A stretch of 64,000 nt of DNA from Oligoflexia bacterium. Lineage in GTDB: Bacteria > Bdellovibrionota > Bdellovibrionia > JABDDW01. Of the stretch, positions 27,154-35,998 are shown piece by piece. Numbering within the stretch: the stretch's first letter is position 1; the number at the start of each line of letters is the position of its first letter. A program made the translations under genes and the position numbers. The notes under the pieces are model-generated. The model worked only from the letters and a program-made list of their open reading frames with translations. It ran no database searches and was not told the origin of the DNA. The stretch spans positions 1-64,000 of the forward strand of contig JADJXN010000004.1 in NCBI GenBank assembly GCA_016715815.1. Direction: 5' to 3'.

Positions 27154-28881
27154 ATGCAGCACAACTTAATGGCAGATATTGGAATTGCAATTGTAGGAGC
27201 CGCCGTAGTTGCATTTCCTGCACACCTATTAAAAATACCACTCTTATTAGCTTATTTGGGCGCAGGGGTTATTTTGGGGCCGCACTTGGGTTTAGGGTTA
27301 ATTAAAAGTTCAGAAAGTATTTCAACACTCTCTGAAATTGGCCTTGTTTTATTAATGTTTATTTTAGGTCTGGAAATTGATTTGAAAAAACTTCTTCAAT
27401 CTGGCAAGGCCGTTATCATTAACGGCGTTGTACAATTTGTTGTTTGTGTCATTTTTGGTTTGTTTTTTTCTTGGTACTTTGGTGTAGACCAAAATATTGG
27501 CCGTTACGGAAGAATGTATTTGGCGGTAGCATGTAGTCTTTCATCAACACTTATTGTTGTTAAAATTTTGTCAGATCGAATGACGTTAGGTACTTTGCCC
27601 TCGCGTATTACCCTTGGCATTTTAGTTTTACAAGATATTTGGGCTATAGCCTTTTTAGCGGTCCAACCAAGCCTGAGTGAGTTAAGTGCTATGGCATTAT
27701 TATATTCAATAGCAAAAGTAGGAATTTTGGTTTCAATTAGTTGGGTTTTTGCAAAATTTATTTTACCAAAAATTTTCCACAAAGCAGGTAAGCAACCAGA
27801 GCTGATGCTAGTTGTTGCAATGTCTTGGTGTTTTATGTTTTGTGGACTTGCTAATTATTTCAAATTATCTCTTGAGATGGGAGCCCTTGTTGCAGGAATT
27901 TCTATCGCGTCTTTCCCATACCACATTGATGTGGCTGCAAAGCTATCAAGCCTAAGAGATTTTTTTATTACACTGTTTTTTGTGGCGCTGGGCCTTCAAA
28001 TTCCAATACCAAACAAAAATGTAATAGTGGTGTGCAGTTTTATCATTGTTTTTGTTTTAGTAAGTCGACTTTTAACGGTTTTCCCAGTTTTAAGGCTTAT
28101 GCGCTATGGTAACCGCGCAAGCCTTTTGCCTGCAATTAATCTCAGCCAAGTGTCAGAGTTCTCTCTTGTGCTAACCGCACTAGGTGTAACATATGGGCAT
28201 GTTACTGTAGATATTGTTTCAGCCTTTATTATTGCTATGGGTATAACATCTCTTTTATCTTCATTCATTATTCCTTACGGGCATGAAATATATAAATTTA
28301 TAAATCCTTTCTTAGAAAAATTAAAAATTAAAGATCACGTTGGTAAAGATGGAGAAGAGAACAACGCAAAAATTCAAAGTGAAAAAATAGTGCTTCTTGG
28401 TTTTTTTAGAGAAGCCAGCTCCTTACTTGGAGAAATAGTGAGAAGGCATTCAAAAGAAGCTCTAAAAGAATTAATGGTGGTAGATTTTAACCCTGAAGCG
28501 CATCACAAACTAAGGGAAATGGGAATTACTTGTAAATATGGCGATATTGCCAACATAGACACCTTGCGCCACTTACAATTGGATAAAGCACAAATTTTAA
28601 TTTGTACTATCGGCGATCAGTCTCTAAAAGGCTCAGATAATTTAAAACTCCTTCATCAACTAAAAAAACTTGCCCCTCAGGCAAAAATTATTGTTACCGC
28701 CGAAACCATTCATTCAGCCATTGAAATGTACAAGCAAGGTGCAGAATATGTTTTTATTCCAAGACTGATTTCTTCAAATTACCTAGCAGATGTTTTAGAA
28801 AGGGTTCAAACGGGTAATGCAGGGAATTTAAAGGCTGAAGCTTTAGACCATCTTAGTAAACTTAACGAAGTGATCCCTTAG
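27154..28881 (+). CDS. CPA2 antiporter with C-terminal TrkA-N domain (KefB-like)
   Basis: 575 residues. Residues 1-390 form about 12 membrane helices with LLLAYLGAGVILGPHLGLG, MFILGLEIDLKK and INLSQVSEFSLVL. Residues 405-575 form a Rossmann TrkA-N/RCK domain (EKIVLLGFFREASSLL, VVDFNP, GDIANIDTLRHL) that gates transport by binding a nucleotide. It resembles potassium/proton antiporters. It ends a unit with the phosphoesterase and carbonic anhydrase and overlaps the convergent lysA by four bases. Confidence 0.93.
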   Translation: MQHNLMADIGIAIVGAAVVAFPAHLLKIPLLLAYLGAGVILGPHLGLGLIKSSESISTLSEIGLVLLMFILGLEIDLKKLLQSGKAVIINGVVQFVVCVIFGLFFSWYFGVDQNIGRYGRMYLAVACSLSSTLIVVKILSDRMTLGTLPSRITLGILVLQDIWAIAFLAVQPSLSELSAMALLYSIAKVGILVSISWVFAKFILPKIFHKAGKQPELMLVVAMSWCFMFCGLANYFKLSLEMGALVAGISIASFPYHIDVAAKLSSLRDFFITLFFVALGLQIPIPNKNVIVVCSFIIVFVLVSRLLTVFPVLRLMRYGNRASLLPAINLSQVSEFSLVLTALGVTYGHVTVDIVSAFIIAMGITSLLSSFIIPYGHEIYKFINPFLEKLKIKDHVGKDGEENNAKIQSEKIVLLGFFREASSLLGEIVRRHSKEALKELMVVDFNPEAHHKLREMGITCKYGDIANIDTLRHLQLDKAQILICTIGDQSLKGSDNLKLLHQLKKLAPQAKIIVTAETIHSAIEMYKQGAEYVFIPRLISSNYLADVLERVQTGNAGNLKAEALDHLSKLNEVIP

Positions 28882-30011
28882 GTCAAAATTTCTTTGGGAT
28901 ATACATGCATATTATAATAGCTTGCCATTGTTGCTCCATAAGCGCCAACATTATAAATAACTAAAATATCCCCCTGGTGAGGGGGGCTCAAAAGTCTATT
29001 CTTAGCAATAAAATCACTTGACTCACAAATGGGGCCAACTATATCTACTTTGATTTTTCTTTTATTTTTCCGCGATAAATTCTCCACCCCATGAAAGGCA
29101 TTATAAAGTGCAGGTCTAATTAAGTGGTGCATACCCGTATTAACAACAACAAAATTCTTAAAAGGTGTACGCTTAACATATTCAACTTTTGTTAATAAAT
29201 AACCCGCCTCACCAACTAAAAGCCGCCCCGGCTCGCAATGGATCTGACAATTTAGGGGGCGCAAAAGTTTTTGAATGCTTGTTGCATATTGATTAATATT
29301 TATAGTTTTCTCATTTTGATAGGGAATACCAATTCCGCCGCCAATATCAAAATGCTTAAGTTTAAAACCCTTACTTAAAAGATTTTTATAAATAGGAATA
29401 GATTTTTTTACGGCCTCTTCATATGGGGCTATTTTAGTAAGCTGAGAGCCAATATGAAAGCCAAGGCTAATGAGATTTAAGCTTTTATTATATTTTTTTA
29501 AAATCCGAACAAGTTCTGGTAGAAAAGATTTATCCATGCCAAACTTATTTTCTTTAAAACCTGTTGTAATATAGGGGTGGGTGTGGGGATTAACATCAGG
29601 GTTTAACCTAAAACCCACATCGGTCATTTTTCTGTGTTTTAAGCTCAATTTGCCAATGCGCTCTAGCTCTTGTGGGCTTTCCACATTAAGTAAAAAAATT
29701 CCAGATTTAATTGCAAAGCGGATTTCATCTTCCGTTTTTGCCACACCAGAGAAAATTATTTTACTGGGTTTAAAGCCGCTTTTTAGAGCCAAACTCATCT
29801 CACCCATGCTTACCACATCTACCCCTATTTGTTTTTGAGCTAGCTTTTTTAAAAGCGGCGAATAGTTATTTGCCTTCATGGCGTAATGAATTTGTATGTT
29901 CTGATTAAAAGCTGTTTGTAGGGCAGACAAGTTTTTATAAATATGCTTTAAGTCATAAACATATAAAGGTGTGCCAAATTTTTTAGCAAGCGTTAATAAT
30001 TTAGATTTCAC
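28878..30011 (-). CDS. lysA: diaminopimelate decarboxylase
   Basis: 377 residues, a little shorter than usual. The PLP lysine is in HYAMKANNY (K46). HIGSQL, GGGIGIPY, CEPGRLLVGEAGYLL and GPICESSDFI are the substrate and cofactor motifs of the fold III decarboxylases. It makes lysine from meso-diaminopimelate. It lies 23 bases after the HD-GYP gene on the same strand. Confidence 0.92.
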   Translation of the reverse strand: MKSKLLTLAKKFGTPLYVYDLKHIYKNLSALQTAFNQNIQIHYAMKANNYSPLLKKLAQKQIGVDVVSMGEMSLALKSGFKPSKIIFSGVAKTEDEIRFAIKSGIFLLNVESPQELERIGKLSLKHRKMTDVGFRLNPDVNPHTHPYITTGFKENKFGMDKSFLPELVRILKKYNKSLNLISLGFHIGSQLTKIAPYEEAVKKSIPIYKNLLSKGFKLKHFDIGGGIGIPYQNEKTININQYATSIQKLLRPLNCQIHCEPGRLLVGEAGYLLTKVEYVKRTPFKNFVVVNTGMHHLIRPALYNAFHGVENLSRKNKRKIKVDIVGPICESSDFIAKNRLLSPPHQGDILVIYNVGAYGATMASYYNMHVYPKEILT

Positions 30012-30034
30012 ATATGAGAATATAAACTAAAGAA

Positions 30035-31495
30035 TTACTTTGCGCCAGGCTTGTTATGACGTCTGCGGCGCTTGACATCCTCTTCATAATTTGTGGCTTT
30101 AGCATTGGGGTTGATGGGTGTAAGAAGTCCCTTAATTTTGTCTTGCTTAATAGGTGTTACGTTAGGGTGTGCCAGACTGTAATATATTTTTTCTAAAAGC
30201 TCTTTATCATAAAAGGGCTTTGTCATCATGTGCTCAAGGGCTTCAAGTGGGGTCATAGGTGCGATATTGTGTTTGGCACTTGTGAGGTAATCAAGCTCAT
30301 CAGCTATGTGGCAGATTTTTGATTCAAGCCCTATTTGACTGCCCTCAAGCCCTTTGGGGTAACCGCTGCCGTCCACATTTTCATGGTGTTCAAGAATAAT
30401 TCTTAAAACCTCCTCAGATACCTTAAACTTTTTTTCTTCAATAAGTTCTTTTGCCTTAACAACATGACTTTTATAGATGGCGCGCTCATCATCATCCATT
30501 TCAGAGAGTTGTTTATTGGCAATTTCTTGTGGAATAGTTGAAAGGCCAATGTCATGAATAAGTCCTGCTAGGGCTAAAGATTCAATGTCGTTATGGCCGA
30601 CTGCGAGCGCAAAAAGTGTGGCATATGTAGAAACATTTAAAGCATGGTTGTAGCTGCTACTGCTGTGAGCTGCTAATTGTAGAATTTGTTGGTAAATATC
30701 AGGCCTTGCGCTTACGTCTGTTATAAATTTTCCAACAACTTCACGGCAAGTATTTAAAACCTGCTTACCTTTTTGTTGATCAAAGGGGCCTGGCTCAAAA
30801 AAGCCAACAAATAAATCCCGCACTTGTTTTTGTGCTTGCTCACGCTTAAGAGTACCTGAACCACTTTTAAGAAGATTTTTAAGTTTAGTAGTTACATACT
30901 GGCTAAAGGCTCTTTTTTCAGTTAGCAAAATATATAAATCTGCAATGTTATTATCTTTAAAGCGGTCAATTTGGTTTTGCCCAAGACCTGTGTTTTTGCG
31001 GCAATAGAGAATGACTTTTTTGTTTTTAGGCATGTAGTAAAACATGTCAAAAGGAAATTTTCCGTTTGGTACAAGATCTGTTATGCGCACCGGAAATAAA
31101 AACTCTATTTTAATTTTTTCATGTGGAATGGTAATTGGTGCTGCTACTAAAAGAGATTCAATAAATAAACTTAATTCATTAGGGTATTGCACACATGTGG
31201 TTTTGGTAGTCCACTCTTTAATTTCGCTTAAGTTAAAAGGAAGCTTATCTTGAAATGTTAGAAGGTAATTAGCGCTCGGAAATTTTTTGCTAAACACGGT
31301 GAGCGCATTTTTAACCTCTCTTTGAAGAGAAAAGGCATCTAAAATAATAGCCGGTGGGTTAAACATGTTAGTTATTTTTTTAAGCTCTTCTTTGGATTTA
31401 ATAGGGATAATTGTATAGTCCAACTCACCTATAACGGCCTGAATTGAGTCAATGTAATCATCATCGGTTGAATATACAAATATAGGTACTTTCAT
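30035..31495 (-). CDS. HD-GYP domain protein with degenerate receiver
   Basis: 486 residues. The first ~115 look like a receiver-type domain without an obvious full acidic pocket. A middle region leads to an HD-GYP domain at about 270-450, with GLIHDIGLSTIPQEI, ILEHHENVDGSGYPKGLEG and HIADELDYLTS. HD-GYP domains hydrolyse cyclic di-GMP and related dinucleotides, so this should lower signal levels. AGGGGG sits directly before the ATG. A perfect GCCGATAA at 31504-31511 lies just upstream, but so close that a transcript from it would miss the ribosome-binding site. Confidence 0.9.
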   Translation of the reverse strand: MKVPIFVYSTDDDYIDSIQAVIGELDYTIIPIKSKEELKKITNMFNPPAIILDAFSLQREVKNALTVFSKKFPSANYLLTFQDKLPFNLSEIKEWTTKTTCVQYPNELSLFIESLLVAAPITIPHEKIKIEFLFPVRITDLVPNGKFPFDMFYYMPKNKKVILYCRKNTGLGQNQIDRFKDNNIADLYILLTEKRAFSQYVTTKLKNLLKSGSGTLKREQAQKQVRDLFVGFFEPGPFDQQKGKQVLNTCREVVGKFITDVSARPDIYQQILQLAAHSSSSYNHALNVSTYATLFALAVGHNDIESLALAGLIHDIGLSTIPQEIANKQLSEMDDDERAIYKSHVVKAKELIEEKKFKVSEEVLRIILEHHENVDGSGYPKGLEGSQIGLESKICHIADELDYLTSAKHNIAPMTPLEALEHMMTKPFYDKELLEKIYYSLAHPNVTPIKQDKIKGLLTPINPNAKATNYEEDVKRRRRHNKPGAK

Positions 31496-31690
31496 TACCC
31501 CCTTTATCGGCCAGAGGGCTAAGTTTTTACCGTCCAGATTTAAGGGCGGGACCTATGGCCGAGCGAAGTGTGTGCCAGACAAGTACCCCTATTAATGAGT
31601 ATATGAGTTTTTGGCAGCTCTAATTGCCGCTATGTAAATAAGTTAAACACTTTTGCGGCCTGGGAAGGCTAAAGATTTAAAAAACTCACT

Positions 31691-31718
31691 TTGTAAACTA
31701 ACAAACCGATGGTATTAT
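31691..31718 (+). promoter_or_regulatory. candidate promoter of the RRM gene
   Basis: TTGTAA (31691-31696) and TATTAT (31713-31718), spaced 16 bases. Transcription from it would give a leader of about 100 bases before the ATG at 31828. The stretch 31496-31827 otherwise shows no gene; its leader portion contains ATCTCCTTGAG near 31784, which could pair with the ribosome-binding site. Confidence 0.45.
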
Positions 31719-31827
31719 AGATTTTAGTTGGTCGTCTCAATGTTCGAGTTTCCGTGAGTCCTTAGTATCTCCCGTATCTCCTTGAGTTGACATTTTTATT
31801 AACTGTCCCAACCTTATGGAGGTATTC

Positions 31828-32199
31828 ATGGGCAAAAAGTTATATGTAGGTAATCTTCCTTTTTCAGTCAATGATCAGTCATTGCAAAACATCTTTGCTG
31901 GTTATAACAGCATTGAATCTGCACGCATCATCACAGATCGTGACTCTGGTCGCTCAAAAGGCTTTGGCTTTGTTGAGTTAACTGCAGATGATGAGGCTAC
32001 TCAAGCAATTGAGAAGCTTAACGGAACAGAAGTTGACGGTAGAAAGATTATCGTAAACGAAGCGCGTCCAATGGCTCCTCGTGAAGGCGGCCGTGGTAAT
32101 GGCGGTGGCTTTGGTGGCAACCGTGGCGGAGGCCGTGGTGGCTTCGGCGGTGGCGGCAACCGTGGCGGTGGCTATGGTGGCGGACGAGGTAGATACTAG
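31828..32199 (+). CDS. glycine-rich RRM RNA-binding protein
   Basis: 123 residues. One RRM (about 3-80) shows RNP2 LYVGNL at 5-10 and RNP1 KGFGFVEL at 44-51. Residues 86-123 are an RGG-type tail of Gly and Arg ending GRGRY. Bacterial proteins of this design bind single-stranded RNA and are often cold- or stress-induced. The ATG at 31828 is chosen because GGAGG lies just upstream of it; an earlier in-frame ATG at 31816 overlaps that site. A perfect terminator follows. Confidence 0.94.
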   Translation: MGKKLYVGNLPFSVNDQSLQNIFAGYNSIESARIITDRDSGRSKGFGFVELTADDEATQAIEKLNGTEVDGRKIIVNEARPMAPREGGRGNGGGFGGNRGGGRGGFGGGGNRGGGYGGGRGRY

Positions 32200-32229
32200 T
32201 TTTTTAAGATTAAAATTAGTTTATAAGTT

Positions 32230-32263
32230 AAAGAGCCTATAGAAATATAGGCTCTTTCTTTTT
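32230..32263 (+). terminator. strong rho-independent terminator
   Basis: AAAGAGCCTATA (32230-32241) and TATAGGCTCTTT (32246-32257) form a perfect 12-bp stem with a GAAA tetraloop and a T run. It ends the RRM transcript and overlaps the last codons of the opposite small gene. Confidence 0.93.
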
Positions 32264-32424
32264 TAGTAGCAGTAATATTGTGAACAGGGGAGCACCCAAC
32301 TCCATAATTTTTGTAAAATGGCGGCACCCCAGGCAATAGTGAACATGGGTGCGAAAAGTAAGGTGGGCCAAAGCATCAACATTGCAAAAATATACAGTAA
32401 TAAAGTGGCTATTTTTCTAAACAT
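32263..32424 (-). CDS. small hydrophobic membrane protein
   Basis: A 53-residue frame starting MFRKIATLLLYIFAMLMLW, with one or two membrane segments, a Trp-rich second half and the ending CSQYYCY. It begins inside the last codons of the exported gene at 32409 and shares its direction, so it may be translated by coupling. No ribosome-binding site is apparent, and its end overlaps the RRM terminator. The regular amphipathic composition argues for a real gene; the rest is unsure. Confidence 0.4.
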   Translation of the reverse strand: MFRKIATLLLYIFAMLMLWPTLLFAPMFTIAWGAAILQKLWSWVLPCSQYYCY

Positions 32425-32771
32425 TCAAGAACAAATAAATAAAGACCTGTTTGGGTTTGTTTTCTGTAGTTTACTTTGGCAAAGGGCTTTTCTTTTGAAA
32501 GATCAGCATAGCTACCTGAAGAGGTTTTATTTTCATAATCATTAATATGAGCACCTATCATTTTGTTTTTGGCATCATAGTAGCCATCTAATTTAATGTT
32601 GCTATCAAGTCTTGATAAAAAACTAATAAATGCTCCTTGAGCGGATATTTCATCTGTTTTTGTTTCAGTGAGGCGCTTACCTCCACCCACCTCTGTTTTT
32701 TCACACACAAGTTTTTTTGCAAGTGTTGTGTTACAAGCCAATAAAAGAGCTAATATTAGAATAGATTTCAT
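32409..32771 (-). CDS. exported protein of unknown function
   Basis: 120 residues with a signal peptide (MKSILILALLLACNTTLA) and two mature Cys residues, in LVCEKTEV and VLECLEK, that could pair. No family is recognised. Its start overlaps the stop of the gene at 32768 by four bases, so both are made together. Confidence 0.7.
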   Translation of the reverse strand: MKSILILALLLACNTTLAKKLVCEKTEVGGGKRLTETKTDEISAQGAFISFLSRLDSNIKLDGYYDAKNKMIGAHINDYENKTSSGSYADLSKEKPFAKVNYRKQTQTGLYLFVLECLEK

Positions 32772-33223
32772 TTCTTATTTTGCCTTTCAAGACAGTTTAG
32801 CTTATCAGTGGCAATTACTTGCCTTTGTTTTGTAATTTTAAAGTAACCCTCATGAATGGGAACAGTGTTTACAGATTTTTCTGATTTAATTTTATACTCA
32901 AAGTGAAACTCAGCTCCACTGACTGTGGTGCCCTCAACTACATATTTTTCTTCTGTTTCAGAAAATTGGGCTGAGTTTATATTTGTCATAAATAAAAGAT
33001 TGCCTGATTTAACTTGTAAGGCTTCAACATATAGGGTCTTGTCAGGCTGTTTTTCTCCGGTGAGCATGAAATAGTCTTCATGGGTTGGAATTTCCTGGGT
33101 GGAGCAAGTAAAATCCACAAAATAAAAATGGCGTGGTGGAAGTAGATGCTCCTCTTGGGCTAAAACGGATTGTCCCAATACAAAACTCAGTAAAATTAAA
33201 AGCATAGGTTTTATAGTATTCAT
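32768..33223 (-). CDS. exported protein of unknown function
   Basis: 151 residues with a signal peptide (about 1-22, ending SVLAQ). The mature protein is strand-rich, with two Cys residues (FTCSTQ and LNCLERQ) at its two ends, much like the smaller gene downstream. It leads a two- or three-gene unit of exported proteins that faces the RRM gene. Confidence 0.7.
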   Translation of the reverse strand: MNTIKPMLLILLSFVLGQSVLAQEEHLLPPRHFYFVDFTCSTQEIPTHEDYFMLTGEKQPDKTLYVEALQVKSGNLLFMTNINSAQFSETEEKYVVEGTTVSGAEFHFEYKIKSEKSVNTVPIHEGYFKITKQRQVIATDKLNCLERQNKK

Positions 33224-33366
33224 ACAATTTCCCCCCTAATCTAAAAGGCTAGTATCAAAAACGATGCAGCGTCAAACTATTTAAAATAGTATAAATTTAA
33301 GAAGTTTTAAGAATGAAAATTGAAAATTTAGGAGACAATAAGAAGCTAAACATAGGAGACATAAAG

Positions 33367-33729
33367 ATGATTATAAGTTTATTTTTAGCACTAAATTTAA
33401 TGGCAGCAGAAAAAAGTATTTTACCAGCAAGTTTTAATTTTGAAGTTTCACCTAACCAACCAGATGTCAGCATTGGTGCAAACTTGATGTATGACTTGGT
33501 GATTAACTATACCTACATGCCATGCCAAGGAGTAAAATTTAAAAACGCAGAGGCTCAAAGATCTACTGATGAAAATGGCAATGCTGTTTACCATGTTTCC
33601 ATAAAACTTGAATTTCCTGAAATGGCCAATACCCAATATTGTCCACAAAGTGCCTCAACACGTATTGAGTGGGTTAATAAGGGCCAACTTGATTTAAGTA
33701 GAAAAGTATATTTTGAAGCCAGCATGTAA
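33367..33729 (+). CDS. exported protein of unknown function
   Basis: 120 residues from the ATG at 33367, which follows AGGAGA and gives a short signal peptide (MIISLFLALNLMAAE). A start 54 bases further up would put 18 polar residues before the leader. Two mature Cys residues (MPCQGV, QYCPQS) may form a disulfide. The size and layout resemble the two exported genes on the other side. Confidence 0.65.
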   Translation: MIISLFLALNLMAAEKSILPASFNFEVSPNQPDVSIGANLMYDLVINYTYMPCQGVKFKNAEAQRSTDENGNAVYHVSIKLEFPEMANTQYCPQSASTRIEWVNKGQLDLSRKVYFEASM

Positions 33730-33783
33730 CATAAGTTTTTCCTAACTTATTGATATTATTAAATAAATATTAAAAATAAGCGC

Positions 33784-33811
33784 TCAACTAGACTCGACTT
33801 TGGTCCGATAG
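33784..33811 (+). promoter_or_regulatory. candidate FliA (sigma-28)-like promoter
   Basis: TCAACTAG (33784-33791), 12 bases, TCCGATAG (33804-33811). The -10 part closely resembles GCCGATAA; the -35 match is partial. Expected start is near 33818, leaving a short leader with AAGGAGGG before the GTG at 33842. Confidence 0.4.
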
Positions 33812-33841
33812 GTAAATAAGTCTAACAATTAAGGAGGGCAC

Positions 33842-34270
33842 GTGAGCGCTTTAGATCTAAAACTTGTGGATACAGTTCATAAGTATCTTAAGAAATTCAC
33901 TGAAAAGGAAATTAAAGCTGCAGTTGATAAAAACTGGCTTAAGTTTCATGGTGAAATATCAAAATTTAACCCTGAGTTAAAGAAGCTTAAAAAAATGGAT
34001 TTTATTAGCTACTACAAAATTGCAGCAAAGTCTGGGTTTGATATTTTTAGCCAATTAGTAAATGCTGGCCAAATTCCAAAAGGTTCTCTGACTAAGTCAG
34101 AAGAGGAAAGCCTTAAAAAGGGTTATGAAGCTGTAAATGCTATCTTTAATACTGGTGGCACAGGCATGCTTAATGAGCTAAAAATTGGAGCAGTAGAGGA
34201 GGCGGTGGCAGCTCCACCTGCACCTGCGCCAGCTCCTGATATTAAAGAGCCAAAAAAGAAATCTGCCTAA
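33842..34270 (+). CDS. lysine-rich protein with Ala/Pro linker, unknown function
   Basis: 142 residues starting with GTG, supported by AAGGAGGG at 33831. Residues 1-115 are a charged helical domain rich in Lys. Residues 118-142 are an Ala/Pro linker and a KEPKKKSA tail. No signal peptide is present. The tail composition is like that of the gene at 42868. No family is recognised. A FliA-like promoter precedes it and a strong terminator follows. Confidence 0.78.
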   Translation: MSALDLKLVDTVHKYLKKFTEKEIKAAVDKNWLKFHGEISKFNPELKKLKKMDFISYYKIAAKSGFDIFSQLVNAGQIPKGSLTKSEEESLKKGYEAVNAIFNTGGTGMLNELKIGAVEEAVAAPPAPAPAPDIKEPKKKSA

Positions 34271-34297
34271 TTATATTTAATTTGTTTAAAGTGATTT

Positions 34298-34338
34298 GGT
34301 TGCACTAGCCTAAAAAACTAGTGCAACCATTTTTTTTG
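34298..34338. terminator. bidirectional rho-independent terminator
   Basis: GGTTGCACTAG (34298-34308) and CTAGTGCAACC (34318-34328) make a perfect 11-bp stem with a CTAAAAAA-type loop, followed by a long T run on the plus strand. It lies between two convergent genes and could also serve the protease gene from the other side. Confidence 0.88.
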
Positions 34339-34345
34339 GCTAATC

Positions 34346-35878
34346 CTACATTCCTAAAAACTTTGTCCAGCTTGGAGCGCCATTAATTGCAAATTGCAAC
34401 TGTGAATAGGCCCCTTTAAGCTCGCGTGCTTCTCTTAGCCTTCCTTGTTTGGCAGCATTTATTCTTGAATAAAAATAGAGCGTCATACCGTGAGCCCCTT
34501 TAGTTGCAAAATTATAAGCATCTGCAATGACGGGGCTTGTGGGTGGAAAGTTTGAGTGAAACACAATGGGATCTGCTCCTTCACGCACAAAGGTGCTAAG
34601 TGCTTCGTTTAATTTTATACCATCAGTAGGGTTATTGGGTGTTACCACATACTGCATTTGCATACCAGCGGGTGCCGCTGGGATTGTAGCAGTGTAGCTT
34701 CCGTCTGATTGCTTTTGAAGCTGCATAGCTCTCCACTGATTATCATTTGAGTAGCGGGCACTGACTGTGCCTGGCTGGTAGCGAACTACTTTGTAACCTT
34801 TTCTTGTTACTCCCTCTGGGCCCACCATAGGTGTGGCACTTGATGGCAGCTCTGCTGGGTAGCCATACATTTGCACAAGCTTATCAATGGCACTTGCTAG
34901 TGGGTTGGTATTAGTTGCTGCAATTTTTCTTGCTGCGGTCATTCCGCCAATAAGATCACTATCAAAATCATTTGAGCTATAAGCGCCTCTTAGTTTTTGT
35001 TGAATATTAGCTGGAGCTGAAATGTGGTTATCAGCAACGGCACTAAATAATTGTGTAAAGCTTGTAACTTTACTTAAATCTAAAGCTAAATAATTAATCC
35101 CCGCACCCTTTCTTGCGTACTGCAGGGTATATTGATAAACCATAATTTTTGCAAATTCACTTGCTGGCATGGTGGGGTTTGCTACCAGGGGTTTTAAAAA
35201 GGCTTCATAGTCTTCCCCTTCGCCAGGTTCATTAAACTGAGAACCAATTAATATTTTTGCAACGTCTTTTACCTCATAAGCCACCTCAAGAGTGGACATT
35301 AAACAAGCATCGAAATTTAAAATATCAATCAGAGGGCCTCCTCTGTACAAACCGCGTTGTGCTTGTAGTGGTGCTACAGCACTTGAAGCAGCCTTTAAAG
35401 CCTGAGCAATTTGAGGCATGGTGATGTAGGCATTTGGGTTATCATCATAAGAAACCCCGCTCCAACCACTGCCGTGGTTCCAAACAATAAGAGCATAGTG
35501 TTTGGCTGGAAAGTTTTTTACTCCCCAAGTGATAAATTCCGCCAAATGTTTCCAGTCTCCCAAATTAGTTTCACCTAAAGTTTGAAGTACTTTAGAGGTG
35601 GGCCTTCCCATTTGTGGGTTTGGGTTACGTGTAACATAGTAACGCGTGGTGGGCATCCCTGCCGGTTCTGGATCTTGTTCAACAATGACGTTTACCTGAT
35701 CTGATGAGCCAATCTTTTCAGCTTGCCACATATTTAGCTGGCCAAAGCGCCAAAGGTTGTTATCTGAATTCATGTAAACTAAAACGGTCCACTCTTTAAC
35801 GGGCATTTGCTGGGCAAATGCTGTGGTTGAAGAAAGTAATACAAAAGCAATCATCCTTAATGCTGTTGTTATTGACAT
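34346..35878 (-). CDS. exported clostripain-family (C11) cysteine protease
   Basis: 510 residues with a signal peptide (about 1-22). The clostripain fold is seen from EWTVLVYMNSDNNLW; the catalytic His135 is in VWNHGSGW and Cys192 in NFDACLM. The C-terminal 150 residues include a beta-rich part with APAGMQMQYVV. C11 enzymes cut after basic residues, often after self-processing. Export suggests digestion of external protein, which would suit the Opp peptide importer in the same window. An imperfect TCAACT..TGATA / TATCAGTTGA repeat lies in the promoter region. Confidence 0.92.
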   Translation of the reverse strand: MSITTALRMIAFVLLSSTTAFAQQMPVKEWTVLVYMNSDNNLWRFGQLNMWQAEKIGSSDQVNVIVEQDPEPAGMPTTRYYVTRNPNPQMGRPTSKVLQTLGETNLGDWKHLAEFITWGVKNFPAKHYALIVWNHGSGWSGVSYDDNPNAYITMPQIAQALKAASSAVAPLQAQRGLYRGGPLIDILNFDACLMSTLEVAYEVKDVAKILIGSQFNEPGEGEDYEAFLKPLVANPTMPASEFAKIMVYQYTLQYARKGAGINYLALDLSKVTSFTQLFSAVADNHISAPANIQQKLRGAYSSNDFDSDLIGGMTAARKIAATNTNPLASAIDKLVQMYGYPAELPSSATPMVGPEGVTRKGYKVVRYQPGTVSARYSNDNQWRAMQLQKQSDGSYTATIPAAPAGMQMQYVVTPNNPTDGIKLNEALSTFVREGADPIVFHSNFPPTSPVIADAYNFATKGAHGMTLYFYSRINAAKQGRLREARELKGAYSQLQFAINGAPSWTKFLGM

Positions 35879-35998
35879 GATATTGTTCCCCCTTAGAATA
35901 ATTGTTAAGACGGACCTTGGTCATGTCAACTTGATAGGGGACAAACTGTTATCAGTTGATATCGCTTTTACGAGCCCTAGGTCTAGTTTGTGAGGCAA

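Noticed and set aside
32318..32545. 75-codon plus-strand frame after the RRM terminator
   Set aside because: Antisense to an exported gene; no promoter follows the terminator and the composition is not protein-like.
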